NCBI RefSeq assembly: GCF_900163755.1
Contig: NZ_FUKI01000120.1
Span: 1-64,000, forward strand
Direction: 5' to 3'
From: Crenothrix polyspora
GTDB lineage: Bacteria; Pseudomonadota; Gammaproteobacteria; Methylococcales; Methylomonadaceae
Length of the DNA stretch: 64,000 nucleotides
The notes under the pieces are model-generated. The model searched no databases, was not told the DNA's origin, and saw only the letters and a program-made list of their open reading frames with translations. The first letter of the stretch is position 1; the number at the start of each line of letters is the position of its first letter. Positions 26,923 through 36,900 of this stretch are shown here, piece after piece. The position numbers and the translations under genes were made by a program.

Positions 26923-29900
26923 TTATCCAGAACTCGAATTAATATCCGGTTTTTTAACCGGTGTTACACGTAAAAATACAGCTGAAATCAGATTTTTAAT
27001 GTCGTCTAAATAGGTATAGGCTACCGGAATAACCAGCAAGCTGAGCAGTGTTGACGTTACCAAGCCGCCAATAACTGCAACTGCCATCGGGCTACGAAAA
27101 GACGTATCTGCCGAGCCAAGACCTATTGCAACCGGCATCATACCCGCGCCCATAGCCAAAGTGGTCATCACAATAGGACGGGCGCGTTTGTGACAGGCAT
27201 CCAGTAGCGCCTCAACGCGGTTCATACCGTGGTCACGTCTGGCCACAATCGCGTATTCAATCAATAAAATAGAGTTTTTAGTGGCGATCCCCATTAGCAT
27301 AATCAGCCCAATTAACGATGGCATAGAAAAGCTTTTCTGTGCTAAAAGCAGCGCAACAAAGCCGCCACCAAACGATAACGGTAAGGCTGTCAAAATGGTG
27401 ATGGGTTGTAGAAAATCTTTAAATAACAACACTAACACAATAAAAATACACAGCACACCGATGAGCATCGCCAGGCCAAAGCTAGCGAACAATTCGCCCA
27501 TCATTTCGGCATCGCCAATATTAATTTGTTTTACGCCCGCAGGCAGTGTTTGCATACTGGGTAAGTTTTGTACGGCTTGGGTAACATCGCCCAGTGGCAG
27601 ACTTGCCAGTTCAATTTCAAAATTGATGTTACGAGAGCGGTCGTAACGGTCAATAATGGCGGGGCCGCTGGATAAGCTCAGATCAGCGACTTGATTAATC
27701 ATCACAGGACCAATACCCGTTTTACTCGACGGCACGGCAAGTCGATCTAATACGGCAAGATCACTGCGCCCTGCGGAGGTAAGCCTGACCATAATGGGTA
27801 CTTGGCGCTGGGAGAGATTGAATTTAGGCAAGGAGATATCGTAATCGCCGACCGTGGCGATACGCAGGGTTTCTGCAATGGCGGCGGAGGTAACCCCTAA
27901 GTCGGCGGCACGGGCAAAATCCGGTTTGACGGCAATTTCAGGTCTTACCAATGCGGCACTGGAGGCGATATTACCTAGCCCGCTGATGGTGCGTAAATCT
28001 TTTTCAACCGCACGGGCGGCGCTGTATAAGGTTTGTGGTTCATCGCCACTGAGAACCAAAACATACTTTTCTCCCGAACCGCCCAGGCCGACTTTGGTAC
28101 GTACTCCGGGTAGATTCTGCAAGGCGACGCGAATGTCTTGCTCAATCACTTGCTTGCGTACCGGCCTGTCTTGGCGATTGGCTAAGATGACGGTTAAGCT
28201 GGCTTTACGTACCTCGCTACCAGCATGGGTAGCGGCCATCGGGTCAGTGCCCACCGAGCCGCTGCCAATGGTGGTATAAATGCTTTTTACGTAGGCAACG
28301 CGGGCGACTAATTGGCGTGCAGTTTCTGCTGAGGCGCGGGTTTGTGCCAGCGTAGCCCCAGGGGCTAATTCTATATAAACTTGGGTTTGTGGGTTGTCAT
28401 CAGGTGGAATAAAGCCTTTGGGCAACAGCGGAATTAAAAACAGCGAGCCGATAAAAAAAGCCACTGCGCCGGTAATAGTTATTACCCTATGCTTAAGACA
28501 CCAGGCTGCCAAGTGTAAGTAGTTGCGCATGATTCGGCCATCCGGTGGTTCTGGGTGATGGGTATTTTTCAGCAGATATGCGGACATCATTGGGGTGAGC
28601 ATACGTGCTACTAGCAGTGATGCCAAAATGGCTAGCGCGGCTGTCCAGCCGAATTGCTTGAAGAAGCGTCCGGCAATGCCGCTCATAAAGGCGGTGGGTA
28701 AAAATACCGCCACCAAAGAAAATGTGGTGGCAACTACCGCCAGGCCGATTTCATCCGCCGCTTCCATAGCCGCTTGAAAAGAGTTTTTACCCATGCGTTG
28801 GTGGCGAACGATATTTTCCACCTCAACGATGGCATCATCGACCAAAATGCCGATAACCAGTGACAAAGCCAACAAAGTGACGACATTGAGTGAGAAGCCC
28901 AGATAATCCATACCAATAAATGCGGGTATCACTGATAAAGGCAAGGCCACCGCAGATACAAAAGTCGCCCGCCAGTCTCGTAAAAATAACCAGACCACCA
29001 AAACCGCCAGTAAGCCGCCTTCGTATAATAAAGACATAGAACCTTGAAATTCTTCTTCTACAGGGATGACGAAATTGAACGCTTCGGTGAACTCCACATC
29101 AGGGTGGCTGAGACGAAATTCGGCTAATACTTTTTTAACACCCGCGCCAACTTCCACTTCGCTTGCGCCTTTGCTACGGGTAATTTCAAATCCGACTACC
29201 GGCTTGCCGTTTAATAAAGCCAGCGCACGCGGTTCAGCGACGGTATCGCTGACGGTCGCGAGTTGATCGAGGCGGATACGCCGGCCATCATTCAAGGATA
29301 ATTGCAGTGCGCTCAGTTCTTGTACTGAGGCCACATTAGCCAAGGTGCGTACCGGTTGCTCGCCGTTACCTAAATCGGTACGCCCGCCTGAGCTTTCTTG
29401 TTGTACTTGGCGCAATTGATGGGAAATATCGGTAGCGGTAGCCCCTAACGCTTGCAGCTTAATAGGATCAAGGGCAATGCTCACTTCGCGGTTAACCCCG
29501 CCGACACGCTTTATATCACCGATCCCGCGCACCGATAATAGGCGTTTAGCAATAGTATCATCAACCAGCCAAGACAGCGCTTCATCATCGCGTCCAGAAG
29601 AAGCAATCGCATACGCCAGTATCGGTGTACTGGCAATATCCAGTTTACTGATAATGGGGTCACGGACATCGGCGGGTAAATCGGCACGTACTTTAGAGAC
29701 CGCAGAGCGGACATCATCCATTGCTTCTTGTACCGGTTTTTCTAAGCGAAATTCGGCGGTAACATTGACGCTGCCGTCTTGCACGCGGGTTGTAAGGTGT
29801 TTTAAGCCTTGTAGTGTCGCCAATGAATTTTCTATTTTGCGGGCGACATCGGTTTCTAATTGCGACGGTGATGCGCCTGGCAGACTGGCGGATACGGTAA

Positions 29901-30033
29901 TGGTCGGTAAGTCTAAATCAGGGAAGTTTTGAATTTTCATGGCTTTAAAGGCCATCATACCGCTGAAGCTCAGTATAACGAACAGCATTAAAGCCGGAAT
30001 AGGGTTGCGGATACACCACGCTGAAACGTTCAT
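26923..30033 (-). CDS. RND efflux permease (AcrB/MdtB-like)
   Basis: The 1036-residue protein has the full HAE-RND layout: an N-terminal membrane span (ALMLFVILSFSGMMAF), two large periplasmic loops, and eleven further spans. The proton-relay pair is in LVIGILVDDAIVEVENIV, and the second half repeats the fold (LIGLIMLMGIATKNSILLIEY). FPDLDLPTITVSASLPGASP is a typical family opening. It would export hydrophobic drugs or other small molecules by proton antiport. It overlaps the adaptor gene by 4 bases (ATGA) and is the last gene of the tetR-OMF-MFP-RND operon. Confidence 0.93.
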   Translation of the reverse strand: MNVSAWCIRNPIPALMLFVILSFSGMMAFKAMKIQNFPDLDLPTITVSASLPGASPSQLETDVARKIENSLATLQGLKHLTTRVQDGSVNVTAEFRLEKPVQEAMDDVRSAVSKVRADLPADVRDPIISKLDIASTPILAYAIASSGRDDEALSWLVDDTIAKRLLSVRGIGDIKRVGGVNREVSIALDPIKLQALGATATDISHQLRQVQQESSGGRTDLGNGEQPVRTLANVASVQELSALQLSLNDGRRIRLDQLATVSDTVAEPRALALLNGKPVVGFEITRSKGASEVEVGAGVKKVLAEFRLSHPDVEFTEAFNFVIPVEEEFQGSMSLLYEGGLLAVLVVWLFLRDWRATFVSAVALPLSVIPAFIGMDYLGFSLNVVTLLALSLVIGILVDDAIVEVENIVRHQRMGKNSFQAAMEAADEIGLAVVATTFSLVAVFLPTAFMSGIAGRFFKQFGWTAALAILASLLVARMLTPMMSAYLLKNTHHPEPPDGRIMRNYLHLAAWCLKHRVITITGAVAFFIGSLFLIPLLPKGFIPPDDNPQTQVYIELAPGATLAQTRASAETARQLVARVAYVKSIYTTIGSGSVGTDPMAATHAGSEVRKASLTVILANRQDRPVRKQVIEQDIRVALQNLPGVRTKVGLGGSGEKYVLVLSGDEPQTLYSAARAVEKDLRTISGLGNIASSAALVRPEIAVKPDFARAADLGVTSAAIAETLRIATVGDYDISLPKFNLSQRQVPIMVRLTSAGRSDLAVLDRLAVPSSKTGIGPVMINQVADLSLSSGPAIIDRYDRSRNINFEIELASLPLGDVTQAVQNLPSMQTLPAGVKQINIGDAEMMGELFASFGLAMLIGVLCIFIVLVLLFKDFLQPITILTALPLSFGGGFVALLLAQKSFSMPSLIGLIMLMGIATKNSILLIEYAIVARRDHGMNRVEALLDACHKRARPIVMTTLAMGAGMMPVAIGLGSADTSFRSPMAVAVIGGLVTSTLLSLLVIPVAYTYLDDIKNLISAVFLRVTPVKKPDINSSSG

Positions 30034-31145
30034 GGCTGCACCACGCGCACGCTATCACCGTCGGCCAGAAATGCCGCACCGCTGGCCACCAGTTCATCTT
30101 CTGGTTGAATGCCCGAGATGATCTCCAGATAATCGCCCATGCGTCGACCAAGCTGTACTTTAAGCTGAGTCACTTGCGCTTGATCGGTGCTGTGTTTGCT
30201 GATTTTGAACACATAACTAAAGCCTTCACGCAGCGATAAGCTTTGTTGCGGTAAGGTTAGTGCTGGCTCACTACCCAGATGAAACTCGCCTTGGGCAAAC
30301 ATGCCAGCACGTAAACCGTGGGCAGCAGCGTTGGGTAAGTCAACATAGATCAGGCCGTTACGGCTTTGTGCATCCAACGTAGGCGCTAAAGATCGCACCG
30401 TGCCATTCACTGTTGCGACATTAGGAATAACGACCGAAACAGTGAGTCCCGGTTTTAAGCGTACCATTTCTGCTGCGGTTACTTCGGCTCGCCATTCCAG
30501 GCGATTTTGCCGCAGTAAGCGAAATAGTTCTTGTCCCGGTGTGGCTACCGCTCCAAGCGTGGCGCTACGTGAGGAAATAATGCCGTCATCGCTGGCGATA
30601 ACACGGGTGTGGCGGTGTCGTAACAATTGGCTGTTTAAACGGGCTTTCGCGGCATCGGTTTTGGCTTTCGCGGTTTTTTCGCCGGTCAGGTATTGGTCGA
30701 TTTGTTGTCTGCTCAATGCCCCGGATGAAGCGACTTGTTGGGCACGACCAGCATTCATACGGGCTTCGGTAAAATTAGCTTCGGCTTCGGCCAGCGTGGC
30801 TTTGTCTTGTGCAATATCGGTCAACACGCTGTCGTCTGCAAAAACCGCCAATACTTGGCCTTTACGCACGCTATCGCCCACTTGCACGCGCACTTCTTTT
30901 AAGCGTAGATCGCTGACTTCCGCGCCAACAATGGCTTCTTGCCAGGCCGCAATAGAACCATTGGCAGGCAATATTAAGGGTATATCACGCAGCACAGGTT
31001 GAATAGCTGTGACATTCAGAGCGGGTCTGCTAACCGGGTTAATTGCCTTGGGAGCGGGCGTTTCGGTGCTGTGTACTAAAGCGACGCTGCCGCCGATGAG
31101 GAAGGCTGCACCGGCTAATACGCTGGCTGACTTTATGTTGCTCAT
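30030..31145 (-). CDS. RND periplasmic adaptor (membrane fusion protein)
   Basis: The 371-residue protein has an N-terminal membrane or signal segment (VLAGAAFLIGGSVALV). A biotinyl-lipoyl-like half motif follows (GSIAAWQEAIVGAEVSDLRL), then GDSVRKGQVLAVF. A helical hairpin lies at about 110-165, the second lipoyl half at ASDDGIISSRSATLGAV, and a beta-barrel and membrane-proximal domain near the C-terminus. It joins the RND pump to the outer-membrane channel. It overlaps the OMF gene upstream and the RND gene downstream by 4 bases each. Confidence 0.93.
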   Translation of the reverse strand: MSNIKSASVLAGAAFLIGGSVALVHSTETPAPKAINPVSRPALNVTAIQPVLRDIPLILPANGSIAAWQEAIVGAEVSDLRLKEVRVQVGDSVRKGQVLAVFADDSVLTDIAQDKATLAEAEANFTEARMNAGRAQQVASSGALSRQQIDQYLTGEKTAKAKTDAAKARLNSQLLRHRHTRVIASDDGIISSRSATLGAVATPGQELFRLLRQNRLEWRAEVTAAEMVRLKPGLTVSVVIPNVATVNGTVRSLAPTLDAQSRNGLIYVDLPNAAAHGLRAGMFAQGEFHLGSEPALTLPQQSLSLREGFSYVFKISKHSTDQAQVTQLKVQLGRRMGDYLEIISGIQPEDELVASGAAFLADGDSVRVVQP

Positions 31146-32662
31146 GGATGGTGTCTCGATAAAGTGCTGGGTTGTTTTGATAGTTTCTGCGTGTTATTGG
31201 TCTGGCTTTTGTCGGCGCTTAATTGGTCTTGCCAACTGCCTCCCACTGAACGGTACAGCGCAATCCAGGCGCTGATTTTTTCGTATTCTAGGGCTTGTGT
31301 CGCTGATTCTGAGTTAACCAGATTGCGGCGTGCGTTTTCAACATCCAGCAGATTACCCAAGCCTGTTTGATAGAGTTTTTCGGTAGCTGAAAAATGGCTT
31401 TGGTAATCATTGCTGACAGAATGGGCGAGGGGTAAACGCTCTTCAACACTGGTTAAACGTAGCATGGCTTCTTCGACTTCTTTAACCGCTGTTCGCACGG
31501 CGGCACGATATTGTGCCACCGCCGCGTCATATTGGGCTTTGGCGACGTGTACGTTAGCCGCTCTTTTACCATTATCAAACAGTGGTAAACTCAGTGTTGG
31601 GCCAATAGACCAGGTATTTGCCAACGCAAAAGCCGAGCCATTAATGTTTTGTAAGAGGGGGGTAATATTGCCAGTGAGATTTAATTTAGGGTAACGGTTA
31701 GCTTGTTCAACACCAATTTTAGCGCTGGCTTCGGCCATGTCTCGTTCCGCAGCGGCAATATCAGGTCGTTGCCGAATAACCGTGGCCGGTACTGCATTGA
31801 CTTGAAACAGCGGCGGTGTCGGTAATTTCGCCGTGCGTTCGGCGGTATCGGTTAATAAACCGCGAACGTGGTTTTCTGGTAAACCGGTTAAGGCCACCAA
31901 ACCTTTAATGGAGCGCTCGCACTGGGTTTTTTGTTGTAATACGCGTGTATTGGCCTCGTTAGTACTGGCATTAGCCAGTGCGATATCTGCTGGGCTTTTA
32001 AAGCCTGCGTTACTGGCAAGGCCTAATAATTCTGCTGATGCTTGCCGAGAATCGCTGTCAGCCTGTGCGAGTTGCACTTGTATTTCGCAATAGCGATACA
32101 GTAAATAGGCATTGGCCAATTCTACGGCGACCGCTACGCGAGCACCGTGCCAGCTGGCATGACGGGATTGTAATTGACTGCGATCGGCTTGCTGTTGTCT
32201 GGCTAAGCCACCAAATAAATCAATTTCCCAATTGGACTGGAGTTGAAACTGGTGTTGGGTACGTAAAAAAGGCGCTTCGCCAAAAGAAAACGACGAGCGC
32301 GAACTGCCCATGCTGGCATCTAAGTTGGGTAAAACTGATCCGGTTGAACCAATTAGATTAGAGCGTGCTTGTTCGATACGTACTTTGGCAGCTGAGATTG
32401 AGGCATTTTCTTGTTGAGCCGCGCTGAGTAAGCGATTAAGCACGGGGTCATTGAAACCTTGCCACCATTTTGTCAGTATCAAGACACTGCCTTGGTGGGC
32501 AATAAAGCTGTCATTATCTGTAGACCAGTGGCTAGGTGTCGGTGGGGCAGGGCTGTGATAATTGGGGCCTACGGTGGTTAACCAACCCCCTTTTAATCCA
32601 CAAGCAGACAGCAGTAGACTTAAAGCGGCCAGACTTAGTTGACAAGGTTTAGTTTTTTTCAT
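31142..32662 (-). CDS. NodT/OprM-type outer membrane efflux lipoprotein
   Basis: From the ATG at 32660-32662 the product is about 506 residues. It opens with a lipoprotein signal (MKKTKPCQLSLAALSLLLSACG, lipobox LSAC), then VGPNYHSPAPPTPSHW, the usual beginning of NodT-family channels. Two repeated TolC-like halves follow, with motifs NWEIDLFGGLARQQQADRSQ and LGNLLDVENARRNLVNSES. It forms the outer-membrane exit duct of the pump. It overlaps the 3' end of the tetR gene by 14 bases, so the regulator and pump are cotranscribed. Confidence 0.92.
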   Translation of the reverse strand: MKKTKPCQLSLAALSLLLSACGLKGGWLTTVGPNYHSPAPPTPSHWSTDNDSFIAHQGSVLILTKWWQGFNDPVLNRLLSAAQQENASISAAKVRIEQARSNLIGSTGSVLPNLDASMGSSRSSFSFGEAPFLRTQHQFQLQSNWEIDLFGGLARQQQADRSQLQSRHASWHGARVAVAVELANAYLLYRYCEIQVQLAQADSDSRQASAELLGLASNAGFKSPADIALANASTNEANTRVLQQKTQCERSIKGLVALTGLPENHVRGLLTDTAERTAKLPTPPLFQVNAVPATVIRQRPDIAAAERDMAEASAKIGVEQANRYPKLNLTGNITPLLQNINGSAFALANTWSIGPTLSLPLFDNGKRAANVHVAKAQYDAAVAQYRAAVRTAVKEVEEAMLRLTSVEERLPLAHSVSNDYQSHFSATEKLYQTGLGNLLDVENARRNLVNSESATQALEYEKISAWIALYRSVGGSWQDQLSADKSQTNNTQKLSKQPSTLSRHHP

Positions 32663-33320
32663 GGTTGGATTCTGACAGTCGGCGATTAGCATCCGCTTCG
32701 ATCATGGCAGCGGCATACCCTGCCAAGCGCTCAGCTAAGGTATCAATGGCTTTGGGGCTATTTAACAATTGCGGGCAAATAGCGGAGACTACTTCATGGC
32801 CAACATAATAATGTACCGCCATACCAATAATCGCAAAAGCGAGTCGGTGTGCGTCAATATCAACACGCGTGAGCACTAAATGCTGGGTTAATAACGCAAC
32901 TATAGCTTCGTGTTGCGGTTTAATTTCGGCATCAATTTCTTGTTGCCATGCGCCGGTTGGCTCAATCATTTCCCGAAAATGCAGCTTCATAACCAAACGG
33001 AATTCTTCGCCGCGTTTGAGAGGATCGAGAAAATCTCTGAAAAATAGCTTTAAGGCATCGGGTAAGGCTAAGGTGGTATAGGCGGTAGTATTGCGACGGC
33101 ACGGTGCATCACACATAGGTTCGGTAAATGCCGCGCGGTAAAGTCCCGCTTTATCACCGAAATAATAGCGAATGGCTGAAATATTAGCCTCTGCCATTTC
33201 ACAGATTTCTCGTGTAGATGCACCTTCGAAACCTTTTTCAGCAAAGATATGTAATGCGGCAAGTACCAATCTGCTGCGCGCGCTGGTGTTTTTTGCTGCG
33301 TTATCCTGGATTTTAGGCAT
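32649..33320 (-). CDS. TetR/AcrR regulator of the efflux operon (CecR-like)
   Basis: The likely start is the ATG at 33318-33320, with AGAGAAG ahead of it, giving 223 residues; an upstream frame extension lies in the promoter region and is not conserved-looking. The N-terminal HTH reads LVLAALHIFAEKGFEGASTR, EICEMAEANISAIRYYFGDK, typical TetR. The C-terminal domain resembles the CecR/DUF1956 type (LKLFFRDFLDPLKRGEEF, LHFREMIEPTGAWQQE). It is the first gene of the operon. An 18-bp perfect palindrome inside its promoter suggests self-repression and joint control of the pump. Confidence 0.9.
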   Translation of the reverse strand: MPKIQDNAAKNTSARSRLVLAALHIFAEKGFEGASTREICEMAEANISAIRYYFGDKAGLYRAAFTEPMCDAPCRRNTTAYTTLALPDALKLFFRDFLDPLKRGEEFRLVMKLHFREMIEPTGAWQQEIDAEIKPQHEAIVALLTQHLVLTRVDIDAHRLAFAIIGMAVHYYVGHEVVSAICPQLLNSPKAIDTLAERLAGYAAAMIEADANRRLSESNHEKN

Positions 33321-33387
33321 ACTTCTCTGTTTAAGGGCTATGAAATACGGTGATGAAATAAAATCAAACGATTGATGTATATTGACA

Positions 33388-33416
33388 TAATAATCAATCA
33401 ATCGATTGATTGTCAA
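33388..33416 (-). promoter_or_regulatory. Promoter with palindromic operator for tetR-efflux operon
   Basis: On the minus strand TTGACA (33416-33411) and TTATTA (33393-33388) are separated by exactly 17 bases. The spacer holds most of an 18-bp perfect palindrome, CAATCAATCGATTGATTG, at 33395-33412. This is the expected position for a TetR dimer to block RNA polymerase. Confidence 0.75.
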
Positions 33417-33478
33417 ACTCAAAGTATGAATGTAAGGAATGTGCATGAAATAAGTTGAACAACTTAAACTCCATTTCT

Positions 33479-33570
33479 GTTCGTGCTGAGCTTGTCGAAG
33501 TGTGCCGTTCATGCTTCGACAAGCTCAGCACGAACGGTGGCTGTAACTGTCCTAAGTTGAAAACGCTGTA
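33479..33570. mobile_element. MITE-like palindromic element, copy 2 (left end lost)
   Basis: The inner palindrome (GTTCGTGCTGAGCTTGTCGA arm and inverse) and the right tail ending in TTGAAAACGCTGTA match copies 1 and 3. The left 13 bases that would carry TTACAGCGT are replaced by unrelated sequence. Confidence 0.65.
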
Positions 33571-33605
33571 AGTTGGCTATGGATGAGCTATGTTGTTTTG
33601 TATGC

Positions 33606-33639
33606 GTTCACTTTCCCCTTTGAAAAAGGGGGATTGAAC
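33606..33639. repeat. Palindromic hairpin in tetR-sbcC intergenic region
   Basis: CCCCTTT pairs with AAAGGGG around GAA, and outer arms GTTCA/TGAAC extend it. The rest of 33571-33971 shows no gene I trust; it separates the divergent efflux operon and sbcC. Confidence 0.45.
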
Positions 33640-33971
33640 GGTTACTGAAAAAGTATCCAAAATGAAACGTCATTTGTACAGCAAAGGTATGAAAAGTTGA
33701 CTGAGGTATCGTAATAGCTAATGCTAACTGAAAACTATTGGTGTAATGTGTACGCAGTCGTGGCTGTATGAGATTCCCTGTGCTTTTTATCACAGCCGAA
33801 TGTCCGTGGACATTAGAATACATAACCGATGCACCCGATTAACAATCATAATAACGGCTGTGTAGCTAGCTTTTGCCTTTTGTTTTAAACAATACCATCG
33901 TGTATCATGCTATTTATCTTTAGGTAGCAGCGTCCCACAGTTGATATGAAAAATACATACGTCCAACAGTT

Positions 33972-36900
33972 ATGAGAATTCTTAATATCTATTTTAAAAA
34001 TATCAACTCACTGGAAGGCGAAAGTCGCATTAACTTTGAGCAACCGCCGTTTTCCGATAGCGGTGTTTTTGCCATAACCGGGCCTAATGGTTCTGGGAAA
34101 TCCAGCATATTAGATGCCATCACTTTGGCTTTATATGGCGAAACGTTTCGGTTTAATCGCCCTGCCGAACACGTTATGACGCAAAATACCAACGACTGTT
34201 TTTCGGTACTGGAATTTTCTTTAGGCAGTGAAAAATACCAAGCCAGTTGGCATGCACAGCGTACAGCGGCAAACCAAGACGCGTCGATTAGCGCTGCCAT
34301 GAGGTTAGTACGCATCAACACCGGCGAAGAACTGGCTAATACGGCACAAAACGTTTGTTTGTGTATCCGCGACATCACCGGTATGAATTTTCGTAACTTC
34401 ACCCGTTCCGTACTATTGGCACAAGGTGATTTTACTGCGTTTTTAAATGCGTTGGACAATGAGCGCATGGATATTCTGGAAAAAATTATCAGTACTGATA
34501 TTTATGCGGATCACAAAAATGCCATCTTTGAAAAAGTTGCTAAGGCGCAGCAACGTTTGCAACACTTAAAACAAGATTTAAACGCCGTCGCATTGCTAGA
34601 ACCCGCTAAACAAGAAGCGCTGACGCATGATCTGATCGACTTTAACGAACAACAAACCGAGTTACAGCAACAACACAACGTCTTTTTACAGCAACAGCAA
34701 GCACTGATAAAAATCACCGACCTGCAAAATAACATTACTCAGCAAAAAAAGGCACTGCAAGCATTAAATGCACAAGCAGAGGCCGTGCAGAAAAAAATTA
34801 CTGAACTTAACAAAGCACACGACGCTTTATTGCTAAAAGACGACATTGCAGCATTAACACAAAAACAGCAAAACTTACACGACAGCAAGGTAAAGCTCAA
34901 CACCTACCAAGCCGAGTTAAAGCTTCTGCAAAAAGAATTACATTCTGCAAAGACACTGCAACAGGACACTACAGCACCCGCAAGCGATAAATCATTTGCT
35001 GAGCAGCTTCAGGCAATAGATCAACTCAGGGCACAAATTGCTTTGCTCGGCGCTAATAAATTATCCGAAACTGACTTATCGAAATCGCTGGAAACGCAAA
35101 TTACTGATAAACAAGCCGCTTTGGTCACGGTCACTGCTTGGCTGGAGCAACAAGTCGTTGATGCCAGTTTACTGGTGCAATTTCCAGATCTTGCCACTTT
35201 AAAAAATCTAAGAATCCAGTTAGCTGAGCTGGAAGAAAAACAAAAAGCCCACGCACTCTGGTTAAAAAAAGCCGCGTCATCGTTAAAAACCAACAGCACA
35301 ATCCATCAAAAAGATCATAAAACCGTTGCCGAACTAAAAGACAAACTGAGCGCCGCCGAACAAAAATTACACGATTTAGCAGAAGGTCGTACGCTGGCAG
35401 AAATTGAAGATCTTCTCAAAGATCAGCAAGATCGGGTGAGAACGTATCAGGCGTTTACCAATCTAGGTTTGGATCATCAAAAAATAAATACACCGCAACG
35501 CGCTGGATTTTTTAGCCTGTTTAAAAAAGCCAAGCCAGACATCAATCACGATATTGACGTTCTTCAGCAACAACTGGATGCTTATAGAAAAGACATTAAG
35601 CTGGAAGAAAATATTAAACTGGCGTTGGAAGAAGCGGTATTTCAAAACAGTCTGTTGAAAAAAATGGCGGCTGACAGACAACATCTTGTTGATGGCAAAC
35701 CTTGCCCGTTGTGTGGGTCAAATAACCATCCTTATGCCGCGCGGCCACCGGTCGTTGCTAATACTGAACGTGCGTTGCTTGATCAAAAAGAGAAGATGAA
35801 AAATCTGGCAGCCGCTATTACGCAACAAGAACAGTTGCTTGGCAACGCACAAAAAACCGCCGAGAAAAATCGCATTAGAGCTACCCAAACACAAAAAATA
35901 CACACACAATGGCTTACGCTGGGTAATCGTCTTAACAGTGCCAGTGATGGCATGGAGATCAGCAATGTCAGTTTAATGAAGCAACTGCTCAACGATGAAA
36001 GCCAACAATTAAAAAATATTACCACGCTGGCTAATACATACCGTAGCACGCAACAAACCATCGACAAACTCCAAGCGTTGATCAGTAAAATACACGCTAA
36101 TCTGGAAAATGTACAAACCAACAGCCAAGCCTTGGACACTGATCAACAACAACGCAGTAAAGAACGCAGTGAGTTAGATAACGCCTACGCCAAATGCCAG
36201 CACGATGAGAAAATTTTAGCTGACACAATCAGTGCGCAATTAATGGCGCTAGGTGACAAGCTACCCAGTGCGGGTAAAGAAGATGATTTACTGAATTCAG
36301 TAAACAGTCGTCGCCAGAATTACCAAAATAACCTTTTGCGCCAAAAAAGCATAAGTGACGATATTGCGTTATTAGCCAGTAAGCAAGCGACCTGTAAGAT
36401 TGAGTCGGATAATTACGATCTGCAGATTGAAAATTTAAACAAACAACTGCACAGCGAAGAAAGTATCGGCTTGCATTTGGCACTGGTTGAAAAACAAAAG
36501 CTCATTGCCGATATGGAGCAGCGCCTTACCGAGCAAGATGCTGATACACAATTTGTGCAGCAATCTTTGAAAGAGAAAATGCAAGCCACGGTATTTAGCA
36601 CTGTACACGATGTGAACGTGGTGTTACAACTGGTTGACCAGCAGCCTGTCATAGAACAACAACACGCACAATTAACCCAGCAAATTATCGAAAAAACGGC
36701 GGAACTGGCGAAAAATCAAGCACAATGGGCCATTGAAAACGCTACTGTTGAATCCGCACTGAGTCTGGAAGAATTAAAAATACAGTTACGCACTAACGCA
36801 GAAAAACTGCAAATTGCTAGCCTGGAAGCGCAGCGCGTAGAAAGTCTATTAGCCGACCAAGTTCAGTTACAGAAAAAATACGCTGCGATTTTGGCACAAT

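Noticed and set aside
33320-33512. N-terminal extension of the efflux TetR by 64 residues
   Set aside because: It would translate through the promoter and operator; the ATG at 33320 has a good ribosome site and starts just before the HTH domain.
33608-33823. 71-codon minus-strand frame in the tetR-sbcC gap
   Set aside because: No recognisable domain and it overlaps a palindromic hairpin; likely chance.
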